Assembly (NCBI GenBank): GCA_026987025.1
Contig: JALSNJ010000026.1
Coordinates: 124,001-188,000 of the forward strand
Length of the DNA stretch: 64,000 bases
From: Candidatus Aminicenantota bacterium
GTDB taxonomy: Bacteria > Acidobacteriota > Aminicenantia > S016-38
Reading direction: 5' to 3'
Shown here piece after piece: positions 55,338 to 63,299 of this stretch. Under the pieces are notes generated by a model. The model did not search any database and was not told the DNA's origin. It worked only from the letters and a program-made list of their open reading frames with translations. Numbering within the stretch: the stretch's first letter is position 1; the number at the start of each line of letters is the position of its first letter. The translations under genes and the position numbers were made by a program.

Positions 55338-56567
55338 ATGCAAACCCGCCAGACCCTTCCCTTTCTCCTGGCCTCCGTAGGGAAACAGAGGCTTTCAGGG
55401 ATTTTAAGCATAAATTGGGGGGGTATGTTTAAAAGCTTCCTTATAAGGAAAGGGAAAATATGCGATTTGCTCTCCAACCGCCCTGAGGAATTCCTGGAGG
55501 AGCTTTTAAAAACGGAATTAGGGGTTCCGGAGGACTTCCTGGAAAAGGCCCTGCAAGAGGATAAAAACCCGGTGGAATTCCTGGTGGAGAAGGGGCTTCT
55601 CACCCTCAGCGAAACCCGTCGGGGAAACAAAGGGCGTATAGTGAAGGCGCTCAGGGATGCCTTAGAATGGCCGGACCCGGATTTTTACTTTCAGGAGCTG
55701 GAGGTAAACTGCGAACTCCCTCCGGTGGACCTTATAGAAGCCCTGAGGCAAGCCATAACCTCCATGAAGGACAGGGGCTTTTTCAAGAGGCTCTTTCCTT
55801 TGGGGGCCAAACTAATAACCTCCGCAGCCCCCGGGAACCCCACCCCGGAAGAGAAAAGGCTTCTGAGGGAATTCTCCGAAGGGAAAAATGTGTGGGATGT
55901 GGTGAGGGAAAGTCCATGGGGAGAATTCCCCACCCTCAAATTGATCTCCGTCCTTCACATCCTCGGCTTTCTCAAACCATATACAGAAGAGCCCCTGGAG
56001 GAAATTGAGGAATATCATAAGACTTCGGAGCTTTTCCCCCAGGAGGAGAACCCCTTTGGAGTCAAAATACTCCTTATCGGCCTGCTTCTGGCGTTAGCTA
56101 CAGGGGCGGGAATATTTCTTTATACAAAGCTGAAAGGATCGGCAAACTCTCCCGGGGAAATGAAAAGGGTTGAAGTAAAAAAGACCGCCGGTGAGAGGAA
56201 AGAAAAAAAGAAACCCCCTTCTGTAAATCAGGTTGAAAAAAGAAGGCCCGGTACCCGAAAGGAAACCCCTCTTCCGCTCCAAAGCCCATGGAGATATGTA
56301 AGGGCAAGTCAATTACACAAAGCCGCCCTTCTCTGGAAGAACTGGGCGAAGTCCACCAGGGGATACACCCTTCTCATGCAGCTCAACTGCGTGGAAGAAT
56401 ACGCCTTGGCTAACCTTAAAAGAGGGGGCAAGAGATATTTTGTGGTTCCCTTCCATTACAAAGGCAAACTCTGCTATAGGGTCTGCTACGGAGTATTCCG
56501 TTCAAGGGAGGAAGCGGCCAAGGCGGCCCGGGGCAAGGGGATTCCCTATCCCCTTTCCAAACTATAG
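55338..56567 (+). CDS. DUF4388/PATAN-like domain protein with membrane segment and SPOR-like C-terminus
   Basis: 409 aa. Residues 1-120 resemble the DUF4388 (PATAN) sensory domain (GKQRLSGILSINWGGMFKSFLIRKGKICDLLS); a helical part follows, then one membrane segment (about 242-262), a basic linker, and a C-terminal SPOR-like module (about 340-409, YTLLMQLNCVEEYALANLKRG then CYRVCYGVFRSREEAAKAARG). This puts a sensory domain inside the cell and a peptidoglycan-binding-type domain outside. It begins directly after the nuoN stop. Role unknown. Confidence 0.7.
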   Translation: MQTRQTLPFLLASVGKQRLSGILSINWGGMFKSFLIRKGKICDLLSNRPEEFLEELLKTELGVPEDFLEKALQEDKNPVEFLVEKGLLTLSETRRGNKGRIVKALRDALEWPDPDFYFQELEVNCELPPVDLIEALRQAITSMKDRGFFKRLFPLGAKLITSAAPGNPTPEEKRLLREFSEGKNVWDVVRESPWGEFPTLKLISVLHILGFLKPYTEEPLEEIEEYHKTSELFPQEENPFGVKILLIGLLLALATGAGIFLYTKLKGSANSPGEMKRVEVKKTAGERKEKKKPPSVNQVEKRRPGTRKETPLPLQSPWRYVRASQLHKAALLWKNWAKSTRGYTLLMQLNCVEEYALANLKRGGKRYFVVPFHYKGKLCYRVCYGVFRSREEAAKAARGKGIPYPLSKL

Positions 56568-57674
56568 TTATCGGCTACTTACCTTTACACCCACCTCCGC
56601 CAGAGCCCTTAGAACCCTGGCCACCATCTCCGGTCTTTTCCCGAAGACTTCCGGAGGATAAATTCCCCCCTTCCCCACCGGCCCCTTCAGGAGTTCCTCG
56701 GCGAAGCAAACCACCACTGTACCGGTTCCCCTGGCCATGGCGGTTATTCCCCTTTCATAATCGTATTCAGCAAAAAAGTCAAAAATGTATTTCCTGTCCC
56801 CCACCACCTCCACCCTTCCCACTAAAAGGTCTTCGGCGGGAAAGGAGGAAAACTTTTCCTCCAAAACCCTGCCGGTTAAAGTTTTCACGGGGACTGAAAA
56901 ATTGGCAAAGCTGAGGGAAAGGGCATCGTCCAGAAAGCCCAGCGAATGGAGGGTTTTCATGGCCCTCAGGTGTTCTTTATAACGGAGCGTCCTTTCCTCC
57001 ATATTGGGAATTGCAAGGGTGTAAAGCAGACTCCTCAAACCGTCGGTGGGAAAGGAGGCCAGGGGCTTTACGGGAAAGTCAAGTTCATCCTTTATATGAT
57101 TCAGGGGAATCAGGCTTTTTAAAATCCCGTATTCCTTTACCCTGGCCGGCCTGGTGTATTCCTCCAGAAGGTCCTCCACAGACCAGGTGAGGTTGTGATG
57201 GAAAGGAGGGAGAGGGTCCCTGGGAATTCCTCCCACCCATATTTTAAGGGACTCAGCCCTGCCCATTTTGTAAAAGGCGAAGCCCGCCAGAAGGTTAGTA
57301 AGACCAGGGGCTATGCCAGCATCCGGGACCACCACAGCCCCGGTGTCTTCGGCCTTCTTCTGAAGGAGAAGATAATCTTCCTTCCCGAAGGAGATGCTCA
57401 CCACCTTTTTTCCTAACTCCACCAGTCTTTCCAGGGCCTTGAACCCCACCTCCCCTGGCAATGCATCCACCACCAACTGGTAAGGGGAAAGCTCCTCCTT
57501 CGGATTCTTCACTAACAGAAGGTTTTTCCTCTCAAAGCTCACCCCCCGCTCTCTGAGTTTCTTCTCCACCTCCTTCCTCAGGTCCCATACCACCACCTCG
57601 TGGCCGAGATTTTTCAATTTTTCAGCTATAAATCCCCCCTGCCTACCCCCTCCTAAAATCAGCACTCTCCCCAT
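56568..57674 (-). CDS. Saccharopine dehydrogenase family NAD(P)-binding protein
   Basis: 368 aa from ATG 57674, chosen because GGGAGGTCAGGA lies before it. Rossmann motif VLILGGGRQGG at the N-terminus; DALPG, DAGIAPGLTNLLAG and a C-terminal MARGTGTVVVCF region as in saccharopine/lysine-type reductases, which act on amino acids with a ketoacid partner. Exact substrate unknown. It follows the M16 pair in the same direction with a 32-base gap. Confidence 0.83.
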   Translation of the reverse strand: MGRVLILGGGRQGGFIAEKLKNLGHEVVVWDLRKEVEKKLRERGVSFERKNLLLVKNPKEELSPYQLVVDALPGEVGFKALERLVELGKKVVSISFGKEDYLLLQKKAEDTGAVVVPDAGIAPGLTNLLAGFAFYKMGRAESLKIWVGGIPRDPLPPFHHNLTWSVEDLLEEYTRPARVKEYGILKSLIPLNHIKDELDFPVKPLASFPTDGLRSLLYTLAIPNMEERTLRYKEHLRAMKTLHSLGFLDDALSLSFANFSVPVKTLTGRVLEEKFSSFPAEDLLVGRVEVVGDRKYIFDFFAEYDYERGITAMARGTGTVVVCFAEELLKGPVGKGGIYPPEVFGKRPEMVARVLRALAEVGVKVSSR

Positions 57675-57706
57675 TTCCTGACCTCCCAAAAACTTACAAA
57701 TTTATT

Positions 57707-58984
57707 TTAATACTCAGGGACCACCCTTTCAACCTCCCCCAGGGATTCAAGTTCCCTCAGCGCCATCTCGTTTCCCACCACCGCTATCTGGAATTCCTCA
57801 GGATGGAGAAGCTCCCCTGCCACCCTATTTACCTCCTTCGGGGTCAGGGCCTTTATCCTGGCGATAAACTTTTCAGGATAGTCCTCCCCAAGACCGTAAA
57901 ATAACATGGACGCCAGGAGGGAGGTCACCTGTGAAGGGGTCTCGAGTCCCAGAGGAAAGTGGCCCACGAAGTAGGAGCGGGCCTTTTCCACCTCCTCCTG
58001 GCTTACCCCCCCGGAAATCACCTTCTTAACCTCCTCAATTATACCCTCTATGGTTTTTTTAGTGTTTTCTGGCCTCGTGAAGGTGGAGATGTAGAAAAGG
58101 CCTGCCCTGAGCATGGGGGAAAAGGAAGACCTTATGGAATAGGTTAAACCCTCCTTGGCCCTTATTCTTTCCATGAGCCTGGAGGAAAAACCACCCCCTC
58201 CTAATATATAGTTCAGAACCATCGCCTCTTCATAATGGGGATAGGACCTGGGAAAGGATGGATGGCCCATCCTTATCTGAACCTGCTCAGCATCCTCCTT
58301 AAGGTAAAAATAAATCCTCATGGAAGCCGCAGAAGGTTGCGGAAGACTGAGCTCGGTTTCTCCTTCTCTGAAAACCGGGAGCAAGATCTGCAGGGCCTGC
58401 TCCATGTCTTCTTCCCGGCCAGCCAGGGCCATGTAGGTGGAAGCCGAACGAAAGGAGTTGAGGAACCTCTCCCTCAGGTCTTCCCTGAGGATATTCTTGA
58501 GGCTTTTCTCTGTATCCAGTCGGGAGTAGGGGTGAGGACCAAAGACCCTCCCAGAAAATATCCTGGAGGCAGCCTCCTCCGGTTCATCCCATATCCTCCT
58601 CAACTCGGCAATGGCTCTCTGTCTCTCCCTTTCCAGCTCCTCTTCGGGAAAATCGGGAGCCTCCATACAATCCCTGAGAATCTCCAGCCCCTTCATGGCA
58701 AACTCCCTCAGGGCCCAGAAGCTAACCTGTATGCTTTCCAGAGCCGGGGAAAAATAAAGGGAGGTTCCTGTGCCCTCCAGCTCCTCCACCACCTTTTCAT
58801 AGGGTTTTCCTTTGCAACCGTGAAGCAAAAGGGAGGCCATGAGGGAAGTGGTCCCTTCTTTAAGCTCAGGGTCCAGCGCCCTCCCCCCCTTAGTTATTAT
58901 CCTTAAGGAAAGGGAATCGGAACTACGATGATGAAGGGCGACTTTCACATTTCCCTTCAGGATAAATTTCCTGCTGAACATCAT
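57707..58984 (-). CDS. M16 peptidase-like protein, inactive partner subunit
   Basis: 425 aa from ATG 58984, which overlaps the upstream M16 gene stop (ATGA). M16 fold with the C-terminal R/Y pair region (LTYSIRSSFSPMLRAGLFYIST), but where the HxxEH metal site should be it has TSLMASLLLHG, so no zinc site. Such non-catalytic chains pair with an active M16 subunit, as in the mitochondrial processing peptidase. The frame extends 57 bases upstream, only within the partner gene. Confidence 0.86.
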   Translation of the reverse strand: MMFSRKFILKGNVKVALHHRSSDSLSLRIITKGGRALDPELKEGTTSLMASLLLHGCKGKPYEKVVEELEGTGTSLYFSPALESIQVSFWALREFAMKGLEILRDCMEAPDFPEEELERERQRAIAELRRIWDEPEEAASRIFSGRVFGPHPYSRLDTEKSLKNILREDLRERFLNSFRSASTYMALAGREEDMEQALQILLPVFREGETELSLPQPSAASMRIYFYLKEDAEQVQIRMGHPSFPRSYPHYEEAMVLNYILGGGGFSSRLMERIRAKEGLTYSIRSSFSPMLRAGLFYISTFTRPENTKKTIEGIIEEVKKVISGGVSQEEVEKARSYFVGHFPLGLETPSQVTSLLASMLFYGLGEDYPEKFIARIKALTPKEVNRVAGELLHPEEFQIAVVGNEMALRELESLGEVERVVPEY

Positions 58985-60213
58985 TCTTCCCCCCTTACCA
59001 GAACTGTATTCCTCCTTCCCTCCCTCAGGTATCTCCTCCATACTTCCAGGACCTCTTCCTCCTTAGCCCTCCTGAGCTGCTCCAGTTGATGAAGAAAGGT
59101 TTCCGGCTCCCCACAGTTCAAAAGCCCCTCCCCGGCGGAAAGTCCTGTATAGTAAGCCCTTTCCAGAGAGGAAACCGTTTCCGCCAGAACCTGATTTCTT
59201 GCCTTTTCCATCTCCGGCGGCCTTAATTTATAATCGGTTATCTCCTCTACCAGAGCCTGCTCCAGATTTTCAAGGGTGCCTTTCCCGCTGCTAACTCCGT
59301 AAAAGAAGAACAGGCTGTAGTCCCCCATGGGATATATACCGCCGCCGGCCTTGATGGCAAGGCCTTTTCTGTGCACAAGGCTCTGCCAGAGCCTTGAACT
59401 CTCGCCCTCGGTGAGAACCCGGTCAATAATTGAAAGAAGGACAAAATCCCTATGACAATAGCCCGGGGTGACGAAACCCATAAAAACGAAGGGGAGCTTA
59501 ACATCCATTATCATTTCGGACCTTCTGTTGCCCTTCTGTTCAGGCTCAGAAGGAAGGGGAGGGTCCTGAACCCTTCCGCCTTCCCAACCCTTAAAATATT
59601 TCTCCAGCAAGCTCAGGGCATCCTCCGGTACATGCCCGCAGAGGACAAAGAAGGAGTTAGCAGGGGTGTAGCGGAGGCGAAAATACTCCAGGAGTCCGTC
59701 CCTGGAAAAATTCTCTATGTCCGATGCCCACCCGATAATGGGCCAGTGGTAGGGGTGGGCCTGAAAGGCCAGGGCGAAGAGCTCCTCCTCCGCCTTCCCG
59801 TAGGGGGAATTATCCGTCCTGAGCTTCCTTTCCTCCATCACCACCTCCTTTTCCCGAAGGAACTCTTCGGAAGCGAAGGAGGGCCGGAGAAACCTGTCCG
59901 CCTCCATTTTGATTATCTCCTCCAGGTAGTGAGGGGCGATGTTCTCAAAATATACGGTTTTATCGTGGGAAGTAAAGGCGTTAAACTCCCCTCCCAGTTC
60001 CTGGACCCTCTTGGCGTGTTCCTGTGGTCCGTAGTTTTGAGAACCCTTGAACATCATGTGTTCAAGCATGTGGGATATGCCGGTTATGCCTGGCTTTTCG
60101 TATTTAGAACCAGCCCTAACCCATATTTGAAAGCTAACAAGGGGAGCCTGCCTGCGGATTATAAGAACCCTGGAACCAAAATCCGTTGGAATTAGCTCAT
60201 AATGGAATTCCAT
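58981..60213 (-). CDS. M16 family zinc metallopeptidase, active subunit
   Basis: 410 aa. Inverted zinc motif H48-M-L-E51-H52 and the distal Glu (E127/E128 in VVMEERKLR) are all present. Short, with no signal peptide, as in the processing-peptidase-like bacterial enzymes that work as heterodimers. Overlaps the nucleotidyltransferase gene by 1 base (TAATG) and its inactive partner by 4 bases. Confidence 0.9.
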   Translation of the reverse strand: MEFHYELIPTDFGSRVLIIRRQAPLVSFQIWVRAGSKYEKPGITGISHMLEHMMFKGSQNYGPQEHAKRVQELGGEFNAFTSHDKTVYFENIAPHYLEEIIKMEADRFLRPSFASEEFLREKEVVMEERKLRTDNSPYGKAEEELFALAFQAHPYHWPIIGWASDIENFSRDGLLEYFRLRYTPANSFFVLCGHVPEDALSLLEKYFKGWEGGRVQDPPLPSEPEQKGNRRSEMIMDVKLPFVFMGFVTPGYCHRDFVLLSIIDRVLTEGESSRLWQSLVHRKGLAIKAGGGIYPMGDYSLFFFYGVSSGKGTLENLEQALVEEITDYKLRPPEMEKARNQVLAETVSSLERAYYTGLSAGEGLLNCGEPETFLHQLEQLRRAKEEEVLEVWRRYLREGRRNTVLVRGEE

Positions 60214-61676
60214 TATACCCTCTCCTTTCCAAAAATTTCTCTGCTTACCTGGGGGGCAAGGCGGAGACCTTCTTCCTTGGTGGTGAAGGCCCCGTCCAGC
60301 TGAAGTTCATAAAGTCTGCGAAGGACCTTCCCCATTTTAGGCCCTGGCTTGAAGCCCATGGCAAGAAGGTCCCTTCCCATGACCAGAGGTTTTATGGCCT
60401 GCTCTGCGTTAAATTCCTTAAACTTCCTCAGGAGCCATTTGCCCACCTCGTCCAGGTCCTGAAGGGGAGCCTGCCCCCGGGCGTTCCTGTCCGCCGCATC
60501 CAGCAAAACCGCCAGGAGATATTCCCCCTCCAGCTCCTTGGCCAGCCTGTTGAAGGCCCTTCTGGTGACCTCCTCCCTGTTGTTGTATATTTCCGAGGGA
60601 CGGTGATGAACCCTGACCAGCTTTATTATCCTTTCCCTTAAAGGATATCCCCTGTAGGTAAAGATCCCTAAGCTTTCGCAGAAGGCTTCCGCTGCCCGCT
60701 CCCCTTCCACATCGTGGCCCAGGCTCCTTATCACCAGACGGCCGCCCCTCCACTCCCAGCGGCTGCAGGAAGGTTTTTCCACATCGTGAAGTAAGGCGGC
60801 AAAGAGAAGGGCATGTCTCTGGGGTTCCCTCAGGGAAAAGAGTTTCGCCAGATTGGCTGCCTGCATTACCGTCAGGAGGGTATGGGGCCATATAGTATGG
60901 TTTCCGAAGGGGTCCGTTTCCGGATGAAAAATCCCGTCCTGGATCCAGAAGGTAAGCCGGTAAAGGGAGGGAAAAACCTTCTCCAGAACTGTAAGGGGCA
61001 GAAATTCCTCCCATGCCCTCTCCGGGTGGTCCGTGAGGTTGATTTTAAAGAGCTCCTCCAGTATCCTCTCCTTAGGAAGTTCGGAAAACTCCACCCCTTT
61101 AGCCCTTTCGTATATTTCCTCATCTATCTTAAAGTTGAGCTTGGCGGCAAACCTGGCAGCCCTTATAACCCTCAGCGGGTCGTCGGCAAAGGCCCCGGGA
61201 TTGGACATCCTCAAAACCCCCCTCTTGAGGTCCTCCCTCCCCCCCAGGGGGTCCACCAATTCTCCGGAAAGGAGGTTCAGGGCCATGCTATTGACGGTAA
61301 AATCCCTCCGTTTCAGGTCCTCCTCCAGGGGGAGCTCCGGGTCCGCGTAAACGAGAAAATTTTTGTGGGACCACGAGCCGGGGGAGGCCTTCTTTTCTTT
61401 CCTCGGAATGGATATTTCTATGATTTCCCCGCTGTAATGGAACTTCAGCACAGCGAAGCTCTTCCCCACCAGGCTTATCCTGCCGAAGGGCTTGAGCTTT
61501 TCAATAATTTCATCAATGGGATGATGGAGGATTATCAGGTCTATTTCCTTAATTTCCTTGCCCAGAAGCAGGTCCCTGACCCCTCCCCCCACCAGAAAAA
61601 CATCTCCCCCGAAGAGGGAAACAAAGAAGTCCCGATGGGGGATTTTAGATAAGGAAATCCTTAAATCTTCTTGCAT
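60213..61676 (-). CDS. tRNA nucleotidyltransferase/poly(A) polymerase with HD domain
   Basis: 487 aa from ATG 61676; the frame is open to 61778 and the start is uncertain because no clear ribosome site is seen. Class II nucleotidyltransferase head: GGGVRDLLLG, RRDFTVNSMALNL, DPLRVIRAARFAAKLNF; then an HD domain with LLHDVEKP. The catalytic pair reads E-I-D in place of the usual D-x-D. CCA is not encoded in the tRNA of this window, so the cell needs a CCA-adding enzyme; whether this is it, or a poly(A) polymerase or A-adding half enzyme, is not decidable here. It overlaps the DUF72 gene by 32 bases. Confidence 0.85.
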   Translation of the reverse strand: MQEDLRISLSKIPHRDFFVSLFGGDVFLVGGGVRDLLLGKEIKEIDLIILHHPIDEIIEKLKPFGRISLVGKSFAVLKFHYSGEIIEISIPRKEKKASPGSWSHKNFLVYADPELPLEEDLKRRDFTVNSMALNLLSGELVDPLGGREDLKRGVLRMSNPGAFADDPLRVIRAARFAAKLNFKIDEEIYERAKGVEFSELPKERILEELFKINLTDHPERAWEEFLPLTVLEKVFPSLYRLTFWIQDGIFHPETDPFGNHTIWPHTLLTVMQAANLAKLFSLREPQRHALLFAALLHDVEKPSCSRWEWRGGRLVIRSLGHDVEGERAAEAFCESLGIFTYRGYPLRERIIKLVRVHHRPSEIYNNREEVTRRAFNRLAKELEGEYLLAVLLDAADRNARGQAPLQDLDEVGKWLLRKFKEFNAEQAIKPLVMGRDLLAMGFKPGPKMGKVLRRLYELQLDGAFTTKEEGLRLAPQVSREIFGKERV

Positions 61677-62331
61677 CTTCCAGGGCATAAATGTTGTTGA
61701 ATATGACATAGCTGTCCCTGTCCACCAGGGACTTGAGAAATCCAAAGTCTTCCTCGGTGAACCTGTACCGATAACCACCCCTTCCGTGAAGGCGGAAATA
61801 CTTTACCCCTCCCCCTTCCCTTCTCCAGGAGAAGGGGTCCACCACATGAAAAAGGCCCAGCTCCCTGCAGAGCTGGCCGATTCTTCCCTCCCACCCCCTG
61901 CACCTTACCTCCAGACCCATGAGCAGCTCGTCCCTCTTTATCGTTGAGAAGAATCTTCTCATATTGTCCATATTCTCCTGGGAAGGGCAGAAACTTGGGG
62001 GAAGCTGAAAGACAACGATTCTCGCTTCCAGGGCATGGGCTTCCCTCAGGGTAATCTCCCAGGCTTCAAAAACCTGTTTTATGGGCTTGAAAAATCCAGC
62101 ATCCGGGGGCCTCTGCCCCTTATATCTTCTGTATGTGGGGGAGTGGGGAGGGTGGGTTATTAACTGAAGCGCCTTCAGGGTAAACTCAAATCCCACCGGA
62201 GCCTCTTCCCTCCACCTTTTTAAAGTGGAAATGGGGACCGGAGAATAAAAGGTCTGCTGCACCTCCACCACATTGAACTCCCGGAAATATTTTGCCCTTG
62301 CCTCTGAAAATCCAGCACAACCTATCTTCAT
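61645..62331 (-). CDS. DUF72 family protein
   Basis: 228 aa TIM-barrel-type family without an established role. KIGCAGFSEAR start, FNVVEVQQTFYSPV, GFEFTLKALQLITH, VFQLPPSF and the late YFRLHGR match the family. A TATAAT at 62340-62345 lies 8 bases before the ATG. First gene of the unit that continues with the nucleotidyltransferase, M16 pair and saccharopine-dehydrogenase-like protein. Confidence 0.86.
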   Translation of the reverse strand: MKIGCAGFSEARAKYFREFNVVEVQQTFYSPVPISTLKRWREEAPVGFEFTLKALQLITHPPHSPTYRRYKGQRPPDAGFFKPIKQVFEAWEITLREAHALEARIVVFQLPPSFCPSQENMDNMRRFFSTIKRDELLMGLEVRCRGWEGRIGQLCRELGLFHVVDPFSWRREGGGVKYFRLHGRGGYRYRFTEEDFGFLKSLVDRDSYVIFNNIYALEDARRFKDFLI

Positions 62332-62339
62332 TCCTCTAT

Positions 62340-62345
62340 ATTATA
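62340..62345 (-). promoter_or_regulatory. -10 box of the DUF72 gene
   Basis: Perfect TATAAT on the minus strand, 8 bases from the ATG at 62331, so a leader of about 2 nt; AGAGGA directly before the ATG could also act as a ribosome site. No good -35 at 16-18 bp. Confidence 0.45.
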
Positions 62346-62371
62346 CATGTCCCCTAATTCAACGAGGAGAT

Positions 62372-62400
62372 TTTAAAAGGGCTATTTTATGGGTTATACT
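62372..62400 (+). promoter_or_regulatory. Promoter of mtnP
   Basis: TTTAAA (62372-62377), 17-bp spacer, TATACT (62395-62400); leader of about 26 nt containing GGAGGTGG before the ATG at 62433. Confidence 0.55.
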
Positions 62401-62432
62401 TTCTCTTCAGAACATAGCATTTGGAGGTGGCC

Positions 62433-63299
62433 ATGGGAAAAATTGAAATAGGGGTCATCGGTGGCTCAGGCTTCTACGAGATGGAAGGGATTAAAATTTT
62501 AGAAAAGCTCAGACCGAATACCCCCTTTGGCAAACCCTCCGACGAAATAGTGGTAGGTGAGATTGAGGGTAGAAGGCTGGGGTTTCTGGCCAGGCACGGA
62601 AAGGGCCATGTTTTTCTCCCCAGCGAAGTCCCATACAGGGCCAACATTTACGCCATGAAGATGCTGGGGGCCGAGAGGATCATTTCCGTATCCGCCGTAG
62701 GCTCCCTGAAGGAGGAATACCCTCCCCTGCACATGGTTCTTCCCGATTATTTCTTTGACCTGACGAAGAAAAGGGAATCCACCTTCTTCGGCCAGGGCAT
62801 CGCCGCCCATGTATCCTTCGCAGACCCCACTTGCCCGGTGCTTAAGGAGGCCATTTATAGAGCAGCGAAGGAGGAGGGGGTGCCCGTCCACAGAGGAGGG
62901 ACCTATGTTTGTATAGAGGGGCCGCAGTTCTCCACCAGAGCTGAAAGCGAGTTTTACAGGAAGATGGGCTTTGATGTCATAGGGATGACCAACGCCACCG
63001 AGGCGAAGCTGGCCAGAGAGGCGGAAATGTGCTATGTAACCCTTGCCATGGTAACCGATTACGACTGCTGGCATCAGGAAGAGGAGGAGGTAAGCGTGGA
63101 GCTGGTGGTGGAAAATCTGAGGAAGAACATAAAAAACGCCCAGAGGGTCATCAGGGCTGCCCTTAAATATATACCCGCCGCCCGGGGCGAGGACTGCTCC
63201 TGTGCCAATGCCCTTCAAAACGCCATTATAACTTCCAGGGACAAAATACCGGAGGAAGCGAGGAAAAAACTTCATCTCATCGTGGGGAGGTATTTATGA
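62433..63299 (+). CDS. mtnP: S-methyl-5'-thioadenosine phosphorylase
   Basis: 288 aa from ATG 62433 (GGAGGTGG upstream decides it over the TTG at 62421). GVIGGSGFY phosphate site, FLARHGKGH, TYVCIEGPQFSTRAES, GMTNATEAKLAREAEMCY and TDYDCWH are diagnostic of the PNP/MTAP family; DYDCW supports 6-aminopurine (MTA) substrates. Salvages adenine and methylthioribose-1-phosphate from polyamine or ethylene-type pathways. Four-base overlap with the next gene. Confidence 0.94.
   Translation: MGKIEIGVIGGSGFYEMEGIKILEKLRPNTPFGKPSDEIVVGEIEGRRLGFLARHGKGHVFLPSEVPYRANIYAMKMLGAERIISVSAVGSLKEEYPPLHMVLPDYFFDLTKKRESTFFGQGIAAHVSFADPTCPVLKEAIYRAAKEEGVPVHRGGTYVCIEGPQFSTRAESEFYRKMGFDVIGMTNATEAKLAREAEMCYVTLAMVTDYDCWHQEEEEVSVELVVENLRKNIKNAQRVIRAALKYIPAARGEDCSCANALQNAIITSRDKIPEEARKKLHLIVGRYL

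Noticed and set aside
62499-63275. 258-codon antisense frame over mtnP
   Set aside because: Shadow of mtnP; no start signal.
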